64,000 nt of DNA from Halopseudomonas laoshanensis (GTDB lineage Bacteria > Pseudomonadota > Gammaproteobacteria > Pseudomonadales > Pseudomonadaceae): the NCBI RefSeq assembly GCF_008365385.1, contig NZ_QOVF01000002.1, positions 620,001-684,000 of the forward strand, written 5' to 3'. The notes under the pieces were generated by a model that was not told the DNA's origin, did no database searches, and saw only the letters and a list, made by a program, of their open reading frames with translations. Position 1 is the stretch's first letter, and every line of letters starts with the position of its first letter. A program made the position numbers and the translations under genes. This document shows, piece by piece, positions 53,825-64,000 of this stretch.

Positions 53825-55372
53825 ATGACCACTTCAGAGCAAGACTCCGTGAATCCAGCCCCCCTAGACGTAGTGGTTATTGGCGGTGGCGTCAACGGCA
53901 CCGGCATCGCGCTGGATGCAGCCGGCCGCGGTCTCAAGGTAATGCTCTGCGAGATGAACGACCTGGCCTCGGCCACGTCTTCCAGCAGCAGCAAGCTGAT
54001 TCATGGCGGGCTGCGTTATCTGGAGTTCTATGAATTTCGCCTGGTCCGGGAGGCATTGGCCGAACGCGAATCGCTGCTGCGCAATGCACCGCACATCATG
54101 TGGCCGATGCGTTTCTGCCTGCCCCATCAGCCCCACCTGCGCCCGGCCTGGATGATCCGTATCGGTCTGTTCCTGTATGACCATCTGGCCCGCCGTGAAC
54201 TGCTGCCGGCGTCGAAAGGCATCCGTTTCAACACCGACAGCCCGCTGGTCAAGAGCATTACCCGTGGATTCCTGTATTCCGATGGTTGGGTAGATGACGC
54301 GCGTCTGGTGGTGCTTTGCGCCAAGGCTGCAGCCGCCAGGGGTGCAGTCATCCGCACCCGCTCGCGCTGTGTCAGTGCGGTGCGCGAAGGCACGCTGTGG
54401 CGGGTGCTGATGGAAGACCTGCATAGCGGTGAGCAATCCGAATACCAGTGCCGCGCCCTGGTCAACGCCGCGGGGCCCTGGGTCAGTAAGGTACTTACTC
54501 AAGCCGTGGGTCAGACTGCGGCCAAACAGATACGCATGGTCAAGGGCAGCCATATTGTCGTGCCGCGGATGAACATCGGCGAGCACGCTTATATTCTGCA
54601 GAACAGTGATGGCCGTATCGTGTTTGTGATTCCCTATGAGGATGATTTTTCATTGATCGGCACCACCGATGTCGATTACCAGGGTGACCCCTCCCAGGTG
54701 AGCATTTCCACCGAGGAAATCGATTATTTGCTGGCGGTGGTCAACAGCCATTTCCGTGACACCATCAGCGCCAGTGACATCGTCTGGAGTTTTTCCGGCG
54801 TCAGACCGCTGATGGACGACGAGTCGGCCACCGCACAGAAAGCCTCGCGCGACTACAGCTTCGAGCTGGACGCACCAGCAGGAGCGGCGCCACTACTGTC
54901 GATCTTTGGCGGCAAAATCACCACTTATCGCAAACTGGCAGAAGCCGCGACGGACAGTCTGTGCCAGTTCTTTGCCGACGCCGGCCCGGCCTGGACCAGC
55001 AAGGCGACGCTGCCCGGCGGGGATTTTCTCGATCAACCCAGCCTGCAACGCGAGCTCGCCGAGCAATATCCGTGGCTACCGGCCAAAGTACTCAAACGTT
55101 GGGTGCGCACCTATGGCACCTTGTGCCGGCATATCCTCGCAGATTGCGATAGCCTGGAAAGCCTTGGCGAGCACTATGGCGCGGGGCTGTATGAGCAGGA
55201 AGTCAGCTATCTGGTGCGCGAAGAATGGGCTTGCACTGTCAACGACATTCTGTGGCGGCGCACCAAGCTGGGATTGCATCTGCAACAGTCGGCCCATCCG
55301 GCGTTGGAGCACAAGATTGCGCAACTGCTTGGCAGCCGCGCCACCGCCCCGGTAGAGACAGAAAATCCATAG
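53825..55372 (+). CDS. glpD: Aerobic glycerol-3-phosphate dehydrogenase
   Basis: A 515-residue peripheral inner-membrane flavoprotein that oxidises glycerol-3-phosphate to dihydroxyacetone phosphate and passes electrons to ubiquinone. The FAD-binding dinucleotide fold is at 15-45 ([38 protein letters not shown]), then [11 protein letters not shown]. Typical GlpD boxes follow: [51 protein letters not shown] and [12 protein letters not shown]. The length is normal. No glpF, glpK or glpR is next to it, so it is detached from the usual glp cluster here. Confidence 0.95.
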   Translation: MTTSEQDSVNPAPLDVVVIGGGVNGTGIALDAAGRGLKVMLCEMNDLASATSSSSSKLIHGGLRYLEFYEFRLVREALAERESLLRNAPHIMWPMRFCLPHQPHLRPAWMIRIGLFLYDHLARRELLPASKGIRFNTDSPLVKSITRGFLYSDGWVDDARLVVLCAKAAAARGAVIRTRSRCVSAVREGTLWRVLMEDLHSGEQSEYQCRALVNAAGPWVSKVLTQAVGQTAAKQIRMVKGSHIVVPRMNIGEHAYILQNSDGRIVFVIPYEDDFSLIGTTDVDYQGDPSQVSISTEEIDYLLAVVNSHFRDTISASDIVWSFSGVRPLMDDESATAQKASRDYSFELDAPAGAAPLLSIFGGKITTYRKLAEAATDSLCQFFADAGPAWTSKATLPGGDFLDQPSLQRELAEQYPWLPAKVLKRWVRTYGTLCRHILADCDSLESLGEHYGAGLYEQEVSYLVREEWACTVNDILWRRTKLGLHLQQSAHPALEHKIAQLLGSRATAPVETENP

Positions 55373-55405
55373 CGGTTTGCCGACGAATGATCTGGCCCAA
55401 TGGGT

Positions 55406-55411
55406 TATAAT
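55406..55411 (+). promoter_or_regulatory. Candidate -10 box of prfC
   Basis: A perfect TATAAT lies 44 bp before the prfC ATG. The best -35 candidate (TTGCCG at 55377) is 23 bp away, too far for a standard sigma-70 promoter, so this is only a candidate. Confidence 0.35.
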
Positions 55412-55454
55412 CGCCGGTCGAATCCCACCCGTTATTCCATCCGCAAGGTTTTCA

Positions 55455-57038
<1,584 letters not shown>

Positions 57039-57166
57039 GTTCCCGAGGATCGCGCTGTACTCCCTTAGTTTTGTCAGGTTTGGACGCGAATTGACTGTTT
57101 TTTCCACCCAATGCGTCTAAACTCCTGAAATGAAGTTTTCACGGCAGTTTGCCAAGGTGTCGAGCT

Positions 57167-60100
57167 GTGGATAAGCGACAATTCGCCCGTCAGAGCGTCT
57201 CTATTGATGCCGAGTGTCATTTCGGCTCAGGAAATGACCGCAGCTGCCGTATACGCGATTTCAGCCAGGGCGGCATGCTTATCACCCTCGACCTGCCCCC
57301 TCAGGCCGACCCCCTGCTGTCTTTGCCACGGCGCAAGGGCGCCCCTGCCACTGTCAGTTTTCGCCTGCACAATCGCCGCGTCAGCATCAATGTTCTGGTC
57401 GCTCATGTGTCCGAGCACGGCATCGGCCTGCGCATGCGTGAACATCGCCCCGCCGATCTGGCGATGTTGCAGCAGGCCGCTCAACAAGCAAGCGAACATC
57501 AGTCGAAGCTTTCCTGGCATCCTGCGGCAGGCCAAACACTGCTTGAACCCGCGCAAAAAATCACGCTGATCAAGTCAGCCAACAGTATTATCAGCCGCTT
57601 TCTCGATACTCAGTTCGAAGGCTTTTTCAGCCAACTTGAACTCACTTTGTTACAGGAAGCGGATTACAAGAAAACCCACGCTGGGCAGCAGGCCTTTCTC
57701 GATGCGATGACGCTGATTCGGGCGCAAAAGGCCAAACTGAGTCGGCACTGCATTGCCGGCATCACCGCCAATGCAGACGCGGTAGCCAAGGGCCTGGGTC
57801 CCGAGCCGCAAATGGACGCCCAGGGCGATCTAGCCGACACCGCGTCCGCCAGTGCCCTTTCCCTGGTGGCGAAAGACGAGTTTGAGGACTGGCTCGTGGT
57901 GCGTGTGGCGATCTCGAAGGCAGAAGTCCAACTGCGCGAACTGCTGTTGGAACTGCAGTTGCGACTCGACGCCGCCCTGCTCACCTCTGGCGCCGCGGCG
58001 GTCTATAACCCCTATTCCCCCGCAGCTCTGGCGATGGGCTGGGCGGCGACGCTGCGCCCATTGCAGCTGAGCAACGACCTGCTACGGGTCGTGTTTGGTC
58101 TGTTTTACGATAACGTGCTGGCGCAACTGGACAGTGCTTATGTGTCACTGAACAAGCTGTTTATCGAGACCGGCATTCTTCCTGACATTGATGTCACCCG
58201 CTACCTGGCTCAGCAAAAACTCAAGCGCGACAAGGCCGCCACTGAAACTCATCAGCAGCACTTTGAGGTCAAGGAGAGCAGTCCCGAGTCACACTCGGCG
58301 GCACCCGATACCAGCCAGACGAGCCGCGACGACGGTAATAGCAGCGAAACCTCCGGCAATCGCGTCGGCAAGGGGATCAAGGCGGCGTTTAATACCGTCT
58401 CACGTTTGTGGAGCATGCAGCGCCAGCTGCATAGCGAGCATCCGGAAGAGCTGCGGCAGTCAGCTCAGATCCTGCCACCACAGATTACCGCCCGCGACAC
58501 TCAGGATGCGCTGCGACAACTGCAAAAGCAGCTGCTCGACGGCAACGCCCAGTTGGGTAGCCCGGGCGCACTCAAACAGTATTTGATGCAGGCCGGCCAT
58601 GCTGCCGGTGGCATCAGCGAGTACGAGCAGGACTCAGCCGATATGGTCGAGAGCCTGTTTGACAACATCGTGTACAACGAGCGGGTGCTGGACGATCTGC
58701 GCGCCGAGCTGCGCAAGCTCGAGGTACCGATACTCAAGGTCATGCTGCGCGACCCGGAGCTGTTTTCCGCCGAATACCATCCGGCCCGCCAGGCCGTGAA
58801 TTACCTGGCGCTGTTGTCCGATCGGCGCAGCATCAATATTGTCGACAACCGCCCGGTCATTATCGACGCCATCAGCACCATCCTGAAAAACGAGGGTGAA
58901 GAAGATGAAGGCTTCAAACAGGTACTCGGGGATCTGGACGAACTGGTAGGCCGGGAAAAACATTATTTCGAACGCAACCTTACCCGGGTAACCGAGGCTT
59001 GCGAAGGCCAGCAACGCATTACCCAAGCCAATCTGTTGATCGAATGGGAGCTGGACCGGCTGCTGGCACCGCAACCGGTAGGTAAACCGATACTGGATCT
59101 GGTCAACCAGGGCTGGAAGGAACTGATGCGCCTGAGCTACTTCCGCGAGGGCACCTCCAGCCTGGCCTGGGAGATGACCCTGGTGGTGCTTGATCAACTG
59201 ATCGTGCGCACCGTACCCGGCGCCTGGGACGAGTCGCGCTTGCGCTTCAGCAGTCACAAGTTGCTGACGCTGATTCGCAAGGGCCTGTCGAAAATCCCCG
59301 ACTCCAATGCCAGCCATAAAACCGTGGTGCAGAATCTAGAGAAGTTGCTGGACTACCCGCACAGCACGGATTTTGCCACGGTTCAGTATGTCAGCCCGCT
59401 GCATAGCAACAACTCGATCGCCGGGCAATCAGCAGAGGTCCCACCGGATAAAACCCTGCAACGCTGGATCAAGCGCGCCAAGGCGCTCCAGGTCGGCCAG
59501 TGGTTGCAGCGTCACGTTCTCGGTAGTGAGTCCCAGCTGTACTATCTGACCTGGGTGGCCGATGAATTCAGCCGCTACGTGTTCAGCAATCACCGCGGGA
59601 TGAAGGCCGAGGAGATGTCTCTGGATCAGGTCGCGCATCTGCTGCGTGACGGCAACCTGACAGTCCTCAATGACGCCGGTGCTCCCGCTCTGGAGCAGGG
59701 CCTGGATGCCCTGGTGCAGAAAGTCTATGACAAGCTGGCGCTGGACGCCGCGCAGGATCAACTAACCGGTCTGAAGGCACGGCGTGAATTTCTCCGCTGG
59801 CTGACTCAGAGTGTGACCCGCGCGCGGGACAGCAGTGATCGCTTTAGCCTGATCTTTATCGACATTCTGCAATTCAAACTGATCAACAACACTTGCGGTT
59901 ATGAGGTCGGCGATACCTTTCTGCGCAATATTGCCGAACAGATTCTCAGCCGGCTCGACAAGAACGCCATTGCCGGACGCGTTGGTGTCGACCAGTTTGC
60001 CGTACTGCTGCCATCACTCACCTACAACGACGGTTTTATGCTGGCAATGCAGCTCAAGGCGACGCTGGAAGAACAGCGCTTCGAGAGTGGCCAGCACAGC

Positions 60101-61060
60101 TTTATCATCTCCTCGGCGGTAGCCTTGATCAATGTTGACGACAAGAGCCCCGAACCGATGGAGCTGTTGCGCATGGTCGAGTCCGCCGCCGACATGTGTA
60201 AAAAATCCGGGCATAAAGATATTCAGGTGATCAAACCCGGCGATACACGCTTTCGCGAACGCGATGACATGATTTCCTGGGTCACGCGCATCAACCGCGC
60301 GCTGGATGAAAATCGGCTGAAATTGCGCTGCCAGAAAATCCAGCCGATCGGCGATACTGATCCGGTGCATACGCATTATGAAATTCTGCTCACCGTGATT
60401 GATGATAACGGCGAACACCTGGCGCCTTCCGACTTCATCAAGGCGGCAGAAGAATACAACCGCATGGGTGCGGTGGATCGTTGGGTTATCGGCACCGTGC
60501 TGCAATGGATGGTGGCCAATCCGCAGAAGCTGGCCCGTTTCGGCGGTTTCTCAATCAACCTGTCTGGCTGCTCGCTGAATGACGAATCCTTCCTCGACTA
60601 TGTGTTCGAGATGCTGGTGCGCTACGACGTGCCGAGAGAAAAGCTGATTTTCGAAATCACCGAAACCGCGGCGATTGACAACCTGGCCGACGCTGCCGAT
60701 TTCATTAACGAAATGAAGGAAATCGGTTGTCGCTTCTCGCTGGATGACTTTGGTGCCGGCCAGTCATCCTATGCCTACCTCAAGCAGCTGCCGGTGGACT
60801 TTATCAAGATTGACGGCGCCTTTATTCGGCAGATTACCGAGGATGACTTCGACTATGCGCTGGTGCGCTCGATCACCGAGATGGGCCACTTTCTCGACAA
60901 GTCCATCGTCGCCGAATATGTATCCAGCGAAGCCATCCTCGATCTGGTCACCGAGATTGGGGTGGATTACGCCCAGGGCTTTCACCTCGGCAAACCCATT
61001 CTGCTAGAACAACTGCTGGCGACCACCGAGATCCCCCCGGCCAGCCGCAATCCCGCCTGA
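57167..61060 (+). CDS. PilZ-DUF1631-GGDEF-EAL protein, copy 2
   Basis: A 1297-residue paralogue of the protein at 49833-53702, colinear over its whole length. I place the start at GTG 57167 (then DKRQFARQ), 8 bp after AAGGTG, which aligns exactly with copy 1; a TTG at 57149 would add six odd residues. PilZ motifs R4-x3-R8 and D31FSQGG36 match copy 1 by position. DUF1631 has the HPARQAVNYLALLSD block; GGDEF is broken as RVGVDQF. EAL residues are kept (YEILLTV, SINLSG, FEITET, DDFG, IKIDG, VAEYV, YAQGF). It ends 3 bp before tatD. Both copies probably bind c-di-GMP at the N-terminus and may hydrolyse it at the C-terminus. Confidence 0.88.
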   Translation: MDKRQFARQSVSIDAECHFGSGNDRSCRIRDFSQGGMLITLDLPPQADPLLSLPRRKGAPATVSFRLHNRRVSINVLVAHVSEHGIGLRMREHRPADLAMLQQAAQQASEHQSKLSWHPAAGQTLLEPAQKITLIKSANSIISRFLDTQFEGFFSQLELTLLQEADYKKTHAGQQAFLDAMTLIRAQKAKLSRHCIAGITANADAVAKGLGPEPQMDAQGDLADTASASALSLVAKDEFEDWLVVRVAISKAEVQLRELLLELQLRLDAALLTSGAAAVYNPYSPAALAMGWAATLRPLQLSNDLLRVVFGLFYDNVLAQLDSAYVSLNKLFIETGILPDIDVTRYLAQQKLKRDKAATETHQQHFEVKESSPESHSAAPDTSQTSRDDGNSSETSGNRVGKGIKAAFNTVSRLWSMQRQLHSEHPEELRQSAQILPPQITARDTQDALRQLQKQLLDGNAQLGSPGALKQYLMQAGHAAGGISEYEQDSADMVESLFDNIVYNERVLDDLRAELRKLEVPILKVMLRDPELFSAEYHPARQAVNYLALLSDRRSINIVDNRPVIIDAISTILKNEGEEDEGFKQVLGDLDELVGREKHYFERNLTRVTEACEGQQRITQANLLIEWELDRLLAPQPVGKPILDLVNQGWKELMRLSYFREGTSSLAWEMTLVVLDQLIVRTVPGAWDESRLRFSSHKLLTLIRKGLSKIPDSNASHKTVVQNLEKLLDYPHSTDFATVQYVSPLHSNNSIAGQSAEVPPDKTLQRWIKRAKALQVGQWLQRHVLGSESQLYYLTWVADEFSRYVFSNHRGMKAEEMSLDQVAHLLRDGNLTVLNDAGAPALEQGLDALVQKVYDKLALDAAQDQLTGLKARREFLRWLTQSVTRARDSSDRFSLIFIDILQFKLINNTCGYEVGDTFLRNIAEQILSRLDKNAIAGRVGVDQFAVLLPSLTYNDGFMLAMQLKATLEEQRFESGQHSFIISSAVALINVDDKSPEPMELLRMVESAADMCKKSGHKDIQVIKPGDTRFRERDDMISWVTRINRALDENRLKLRCQKIQPIGDTDPVHTHYEILLTVIDDNGEHLAPSDFIKAAEEYNRMGAVDRWVIGTVLQWMVANPQKLARFGGFSINLSGCSLNDESFLDYVFEMLVRYDVPREKLIFEITETAAIDNLADAADFINEMKEIGCRFSLDDFGAGQSSYAYLKQLPVDFIKIDGAFIRQITEDDFDYALVRSITEMGHFLDKSIVAEYVSSEAILDLVTEIGVDYAQGFHLGKPILLEQLLATTEIPPASRNPA

Positions 61061-61063
61061 TTT

Positions 61064-61858
61064 ATGCGCTATATCGATACCCATACGCACCTGGATTTTC
61101 CCGACTTCGATGCCGACCGCCAGCAGGTATTGCAACGCAGCGAACAGGCGGGCGTCGATCGGCTGATCATCCTCGGTGTCTACCAGAAGAACTGGGACAG
61201 GCTCTGGCAGTTGGTTGAAGCGGATAGTCGCCTGTTCGGCGCCTTTGGCCTGCACCCGGTGTACTTGGAGCAACACCAGCCGAGCCATCTGGACGATCTC
61301 GCCCAGCGCCTGGAGCGCCTGGCAGCGCATCCGCAATGCTGCGCCGTGGGTGAAATCGGCCTGGATTACTTTCTGCCTGAGCTGGATCGCCAGCGCCAAC
61401 AGACGCTCCTCGACGCCCAGCTAAGCCTTGCCGCCAGCGCCAATCTGCCGGTGCTGCTCCATGTGCGCCGCGCGCACGCCGACACCATCGCCATGCTGAA
61501 ACGTCACCGCCTGCCGCGCGCCGGCATAGTGCATGCCTTTGCTGGCAGCCTGGAAGAGGCAAAGGAATATATCCGCCTGGGCTTCAAGCTCGGACTGGGC
61601 GGCGCGGCTACCTGGCCGCAGGCGACGAAGCTGCGACGTACCTTGGCCGCGCTACCGATCGACAGCCTGGTGCTGGAAACCGACGCGCCGGATATGACAC
61701 CACACTTTCGCGCCCACCAGCGAAACAGCCCGGAATATCTGCCGCAAATCTGCCGTGAACTGGCGGCTCTGCGAGGCGAGCCGGTTGAAATTTTTGCCCA
61801 GGCTTGCCTGCATAACAGTTGTGAATTATTCGGCTGGCCCACCGCTGCGGTGATCTGA
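61064..61858 (+). CDS. TatD-family metal-dependent hydrolase
   Basis: A 264-residue cytoplasmic TIM-barrel hydrolase of the TatD/YcfH/YjjV group, which includes 3'-5' exonucleases and D-aminoacyl-tRNA deacylase-like activities. Metal ligands are visible: His-x-His in DTHTHLDFP, Glu in AVGEIGLDY, His in LLHVRRAH, His in GIVHAFAG, and Asp in LETDAPDM. It resembles YjjV more than TatD by length and the RYIDTHTHLDF start. It begins 3 bp after copy 2 of the c-di-GMP gene and is probably translated from the same mRNA, a proximity without obvious functional logic. Confidence 0.88.
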   Translation: MRYIDTHTHLDFPDFDADRQQVLQRSEQAGVDRLIILGVYQKNWDRLWQLVEADSRLFGAFGLHPVYLEQHQPSHLDDLAQRLERLAAHPQCCAVGEIGLDYFLPELDRQRQQTLLDAQLSLAASANLPVLLHVRRAHADTIAMLKRHRLPRAGIVHAFAGSLEEAKEYIRLGFKLGLGGAATWPQATKLRRTLAALPIDSLVLETDAPDMTPHFRAHQRNSPEYLPQICRELAALRGEPVEIFAQACLHNSCELFGWPTAAVI

Positions 61859-61919
61859 GCCCACGGGTCTGGTAGAGTCAGTGCCTATGCCTGCATCGAG
61901 TTGCAAACAGGAGATTCGC

Positions 61920-62384
61920 GTGGCCTTAGGCATTGCACTGTTTCTGATCTGGGTAGTTCTGCTGCTGCGTTTTCCTAGGATCATGCTGCCGATCAGCGGC
62001 GCAGTCGCGGCATTAGCGTTGCTGGTGGCAGCAGCGCTGGGATTGCGTCACTGGTACACCGGCAATCTGGTTGATCACCTGCATACCAGCGTCGCCTTCC
62101 AACCCGATGACTGTGCGTTCGGCAAACCGCTGCGCGTGTTGATCGAAAATCGCAGTGATCGTACTGCCACTCTAATTCGCTGGCAGTTGACCGCGACCCA
62201 GCCAGACTACAATACCAACCTGGTGGATATCGGCATCACCGACGCTACCTACCAGACCGAGCAGGCGCTGCCTCCCGGCCAGCAATGGCAAGGTTGCTAT
62301 AGAGTACCGCCTCTGCGTAGCGGCGCTCACGCGGCCGACCTGGATTACCGGCTGGACCGGCTGAATGCGGATTTTCAGGATTAA
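61920..62384 (+). CDS. Small membrane protein, unknown
   Basis: A 154-residue protein starting at a GTG (61920) with AGGAG 7 bp upstream; the frame is open to a GTG at 61881 lacking a site. Two close hydrophobic stretches (about 4-20 IALFLIWVVLLLRFPR and 25-42 ISGAVAALALLVAAALG) are followed by an about 105-residue domain, probably periplasmic and immunoglobulin-like, with the FxPDDCAFGKPLRVLIENRSDRTATLIRWQLTAT pattern and a Cys pair (CAFGK, GCYRV). Similar proteins are widespread in pseudomonads without known function. It stands after tatD with a 61-bp gap. Confidence 0.75.
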   Translation: MALGIALFLIWVVLLLRFPRIMLPISGAVAALALLVAAALGLRHWYTGNLVDHLHTSVAFQPDDCAFGKPLRVLIENRSDRTATLIRWQLTATQPDYNTNLVDIGITDATYQTEQALPPGQQWQGCYRVPPLRSGAHAADLDYRLDRLNADFQD

Positions 62385-62433
62385 TGCCACGGCGGCACGC
62401 CAAAAACCCTGTCATAAAATAAGGTAGAACAAC

Positions 62434-63258
62434 ATGACTCAACCTGTTGCATTGATTACCGGCTGCTCCAGCGGCATCGGCCAGGCGCTGGCCTTTGCCT
62501 GCCTTGAACAGGGCTATCAGGTCTGGGCCACCGCCCGTAATCCCGAGAGCCTCGCGCCGCTGCTTGCCAAGGGCGCCATAGCCGTTACGCTGGACGTCAA
62601 CAATGCACAGCAGATTGCTGCCTGTGCCGAGCGCTTGCGTCAGGAAGCGGGGCGTCTGGATCTGCTGGTCAACAATGCCGGGTACGGCGCTATGGGTCCG
62701 ATGCTGGATGCCGATCACGCCACCCTGCTCAAGCAGTTCGATACCAACGTATTTGCACCGGTGCAGATGGTCCGTGCCACTGTGGATCTGTTGCGCGACA
62801 GCAAGGGCCTGATCGTCAATATCGGCAGTGTATCGGGCGTCACCACCACGCCATTTTCCGGCGTATATTGTGCGTCCAAGGCCGCCCTGCATGCCATTTC
62901 GGATGCATTGCGGCTGGAGCTGACGCCCTTCTCCATTGGCGTGCTGACGGTCATGCCGGGCGCTATCGCTTCGGATTTCGGCAACAATGCCAGCGCGGCT
63001 ATCACCATGGCCGCTGACTCCTGGTACAAGCCTTGGGAAAAAGCGGTGCAGGCGCGCGCTCAGGCTTCGCAGAAAGCCAGCTCAACCAGCGCGACGGACT
63101 TTGCCAAGGAGTTAATGGGCTACGTCAACAGTCCGCTGCGTCCCGAAATCGTGTTGATCGGCGCCAACAGCAGAAACATGGTGCGGCTAAAGCGCTGGTT
63201 GCCGACCTCGATACTCGACGCCCGGCTGCTCAAGCGCTTTGGCCTGAGCAAGTCCTGA
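62434..63258 (+). CDS. SDR-family oxidoreductase
   Basis: A 274-residue cytoplasmic classical SDR. The cofactor motif is TGCSSGIGQALAF at 10-22, with WATARN giving an Arg that favours NADP(H). NNAGYG is at about 79, and the catalytic Ser and Tyr-x3-Lys lie in IGSVSGVTTTPFSGVYCASKAAL. The C-terminal half has a hydrophobic stretch typical of retinol-/17-beta-hydroxysteroid-dehydrogenase-like SDRs. Substrate unknown. It follows the small membrane protein gene by 49 bp and meets the minus-strand dehydrogenase gene at 63291. Confidence 0.87.
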   Translation: MTQPVALITGCSSGIGQALAFACLEQGYQVWATARNPESLAPLLAKGAIAVTLDVNNAQQIAACAERLRQEAGRLDLLVNNAGYGAMGPMLDADHATLLKQFDTNVFAPVQMVRATVDLLRDSKGLIVNIGSVSGVTTTPFSGVYCASKAALHAISDALRLELTPFSIGVLTVMPGAIASDFGNNASAAITMAADSWYKPWEKAVQARAQASQKASSTSATDFAKELMGYVNSPLRPEIVLIGANSRNMVRLKRWLPTSILDARLLKRFGLSKS

Positions 63259-63290
63259 AGACCTATACCTGAAGGCTGACCAACGGCCGC

Positions 63291-64000
63291 TCAATCACCG
63301 TAAAGGATGGCTTCGGCCTGATGGTCGGCGATCTCCGCGGGCGAGCGTCCCTCGGCGATGCTCTGGGCAAAAATACTGTCCAGGCGCGCCCCGATCAGCT
63401 TGACCCGCTGGGCAATGTCGCCAGCTGCGACGCCCCGGTGGGTCAACGCCACGTAGAGGAGCCCGCCCGCGTTGATCACATAATCCGGCGCATAAAGGAT
63501 GCCTCGCGCATCCAGCAGATCCGCCGCGTCCCGATCCACCAGTTGGTTGTTGGCCGCACCGGCCACCGCAGCGCAACGCAGCCGGTTGATGGTATGCGAA
63601 TCCAGCACGCCGCCCAGGCCGCAGGGCACGAAGATGTCACAGGGCGATTCGTAGACCGCGTCGGCCGCAACCGGCTTGACGCCCAGCTCGTCCACCGCCA
63701 GCCGGACCTTGCCAGCATCCAGATCAGACACCAGCAGGTCCGCACCCTCGGCTACCAGCAGCTCGGCCAATGCATAACCGACGTTACCCAGACCCTGCAG
63801 CATGATCCGCACTCCGCTGAGATCATCCCGGCCCAGCTTGGCCCGCGCGACGCTGCGAATGCCCATCAGTACGCCCAACGCGGTATGCGGGGACGGATCG
63901 CCGGCCTGGGTGGTGCTGGTCACATGCCCGGTCTGCTGGGCAATGCAATCCATGTCTTCGGGGCTGGTGCCGCTGTCCACGGCGGTGATGTAGCCGCCGC
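63291..64000 (-). CDS. Leu/Phe/Glu/Val dehydrogenase family (5' end outside window)
   Basis: The C-terminal about 236 residues of an NAD-dependent amino-acid dehydrogenase, entering from the window edge. The segment begins with the GGYITAVDSGTSPEDMD catalytic-domain block of leucine/phenylalanine dehydrogenases. The NAD fold follows (MLQGLGNVGYALAELLVAEGADLLVSDLD), then PCGLGGVLD and GAANNQL, PDYVINAGGLLYVA. It would oxidise branched-chain or aromatic amino acids to 2-oxo acids. The catalytic Lys of the N-terminal domain is outside, so leucine versus other substrates is undecided. Confidence 0.9.
   Translation of the reverse strand, partial: GGYITAVDSGTSPEDMDCIAQQTGHVTSTTQAGDPSPHTALGVLMGIRSVARAKLGRDDLSGVRIMLQGLGNVGYALAELLVAEGADLLVSDLDAGKVRLAVDELGVKPVAADAVYESPCDIFVPCGLGGVLDSHTINRLRCAAVAGAANNQLVDRDAADLLDARGILYAPDYVINAGGLLYVALTHRGVAAGDIAQRVKLIGARLDSIFAQSIAEGRSPAEIADHQAEAILYGD

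Noticed and set aside
57149-57166. TTG start of c-di-GMP gene copy 2
   Set aside because: The GTG at 57167 has a ribosome site and aligns residue for residue with the start of copy 1.

Overview
The window looks like chromosomal DNA of a Pseudomonadaceae gammaproteobacterium (Pseudomonas, Stutzerimonas or Halopseudomonas type). The evidence is a complete pelABCDEFG operon with near P. aeruginosa gene lengths, the Pseudomonas-type fold III ornithine/lysine decarboxylase, PfeRS/PirRS-like and DctBD-like two-component systems, and generally high GC. The main exception is the AT-richer stretch at about 7.6-10.8 kb. No tRNA, rRNA or CRISPR array was seen.

Layout. (1) 1-4349, minus strand: a signalling operon with an orphan solute-binding protein, a sensor kinase, a one-domain response regulator and a receiver-PAS protein that runs off the window. 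(2) 4593-7159: an MgtE magnesium channel facing a MORN-repeat/caspase-like lipoprotein. (3) 7236-11006: a broken RAYT transposase, then an integrase-less integron cassette array (CALIN) on the minus strand. It has four attC sites, each downstream of one gene: a PD-(D/E)XK-like nuclease coupled to a 37-aa ORF, a hydrophobic-segment protein, an HNH protein and a 99-aa orphan. (4) 11095-14165: a truncated MreB-like membrane protein, an SDR dehydrogenase and speC. (5) 14837-23235: a urea-nitrogen operon, atzF-gntR-urtABCDE, with a sigma-54 promoter and a GntR-type palindrome in front. (6) 23278-30359, minus strand: Fur-box-preceded iron uptake, made of a two-component system, a TonB receptor and an ABC importer. 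(7) 30669-37200: a TAXI-type TRAP transporter followed by its likely DctBD-like regulators, with a sigma-54 promoter and paired palindromic upstream sites. (8) 37270-49442, minus strand: the Pel exopolysaccharide operon. (9) 49833-61060: two very large paralogous PilZ-DUF1631-GGDEF-EAL proteins flanking glpD and prfC, with tatD, a small membrane protein, an SDR and a partial amino-acid dehydrogenase after them.

How it fits together. Nutrient import is tied to dedicated sensing: urea with sigma-54 and GntR, an organic substrate with DctBD and sigma-54, iron with Fur and a two-component system. Biofilm polymer synthesis (Pel, with an intact c-di-GMP-binding RxxD in PelD) lies next to two putative c-di-GMP-binding/degrading proteins. 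The integron cassettes and the RAYT remnant form the clearly accessory part. The cassette genes and the paired PilZ-DUF1631-GGDEF-EAL proteins are the least described content.
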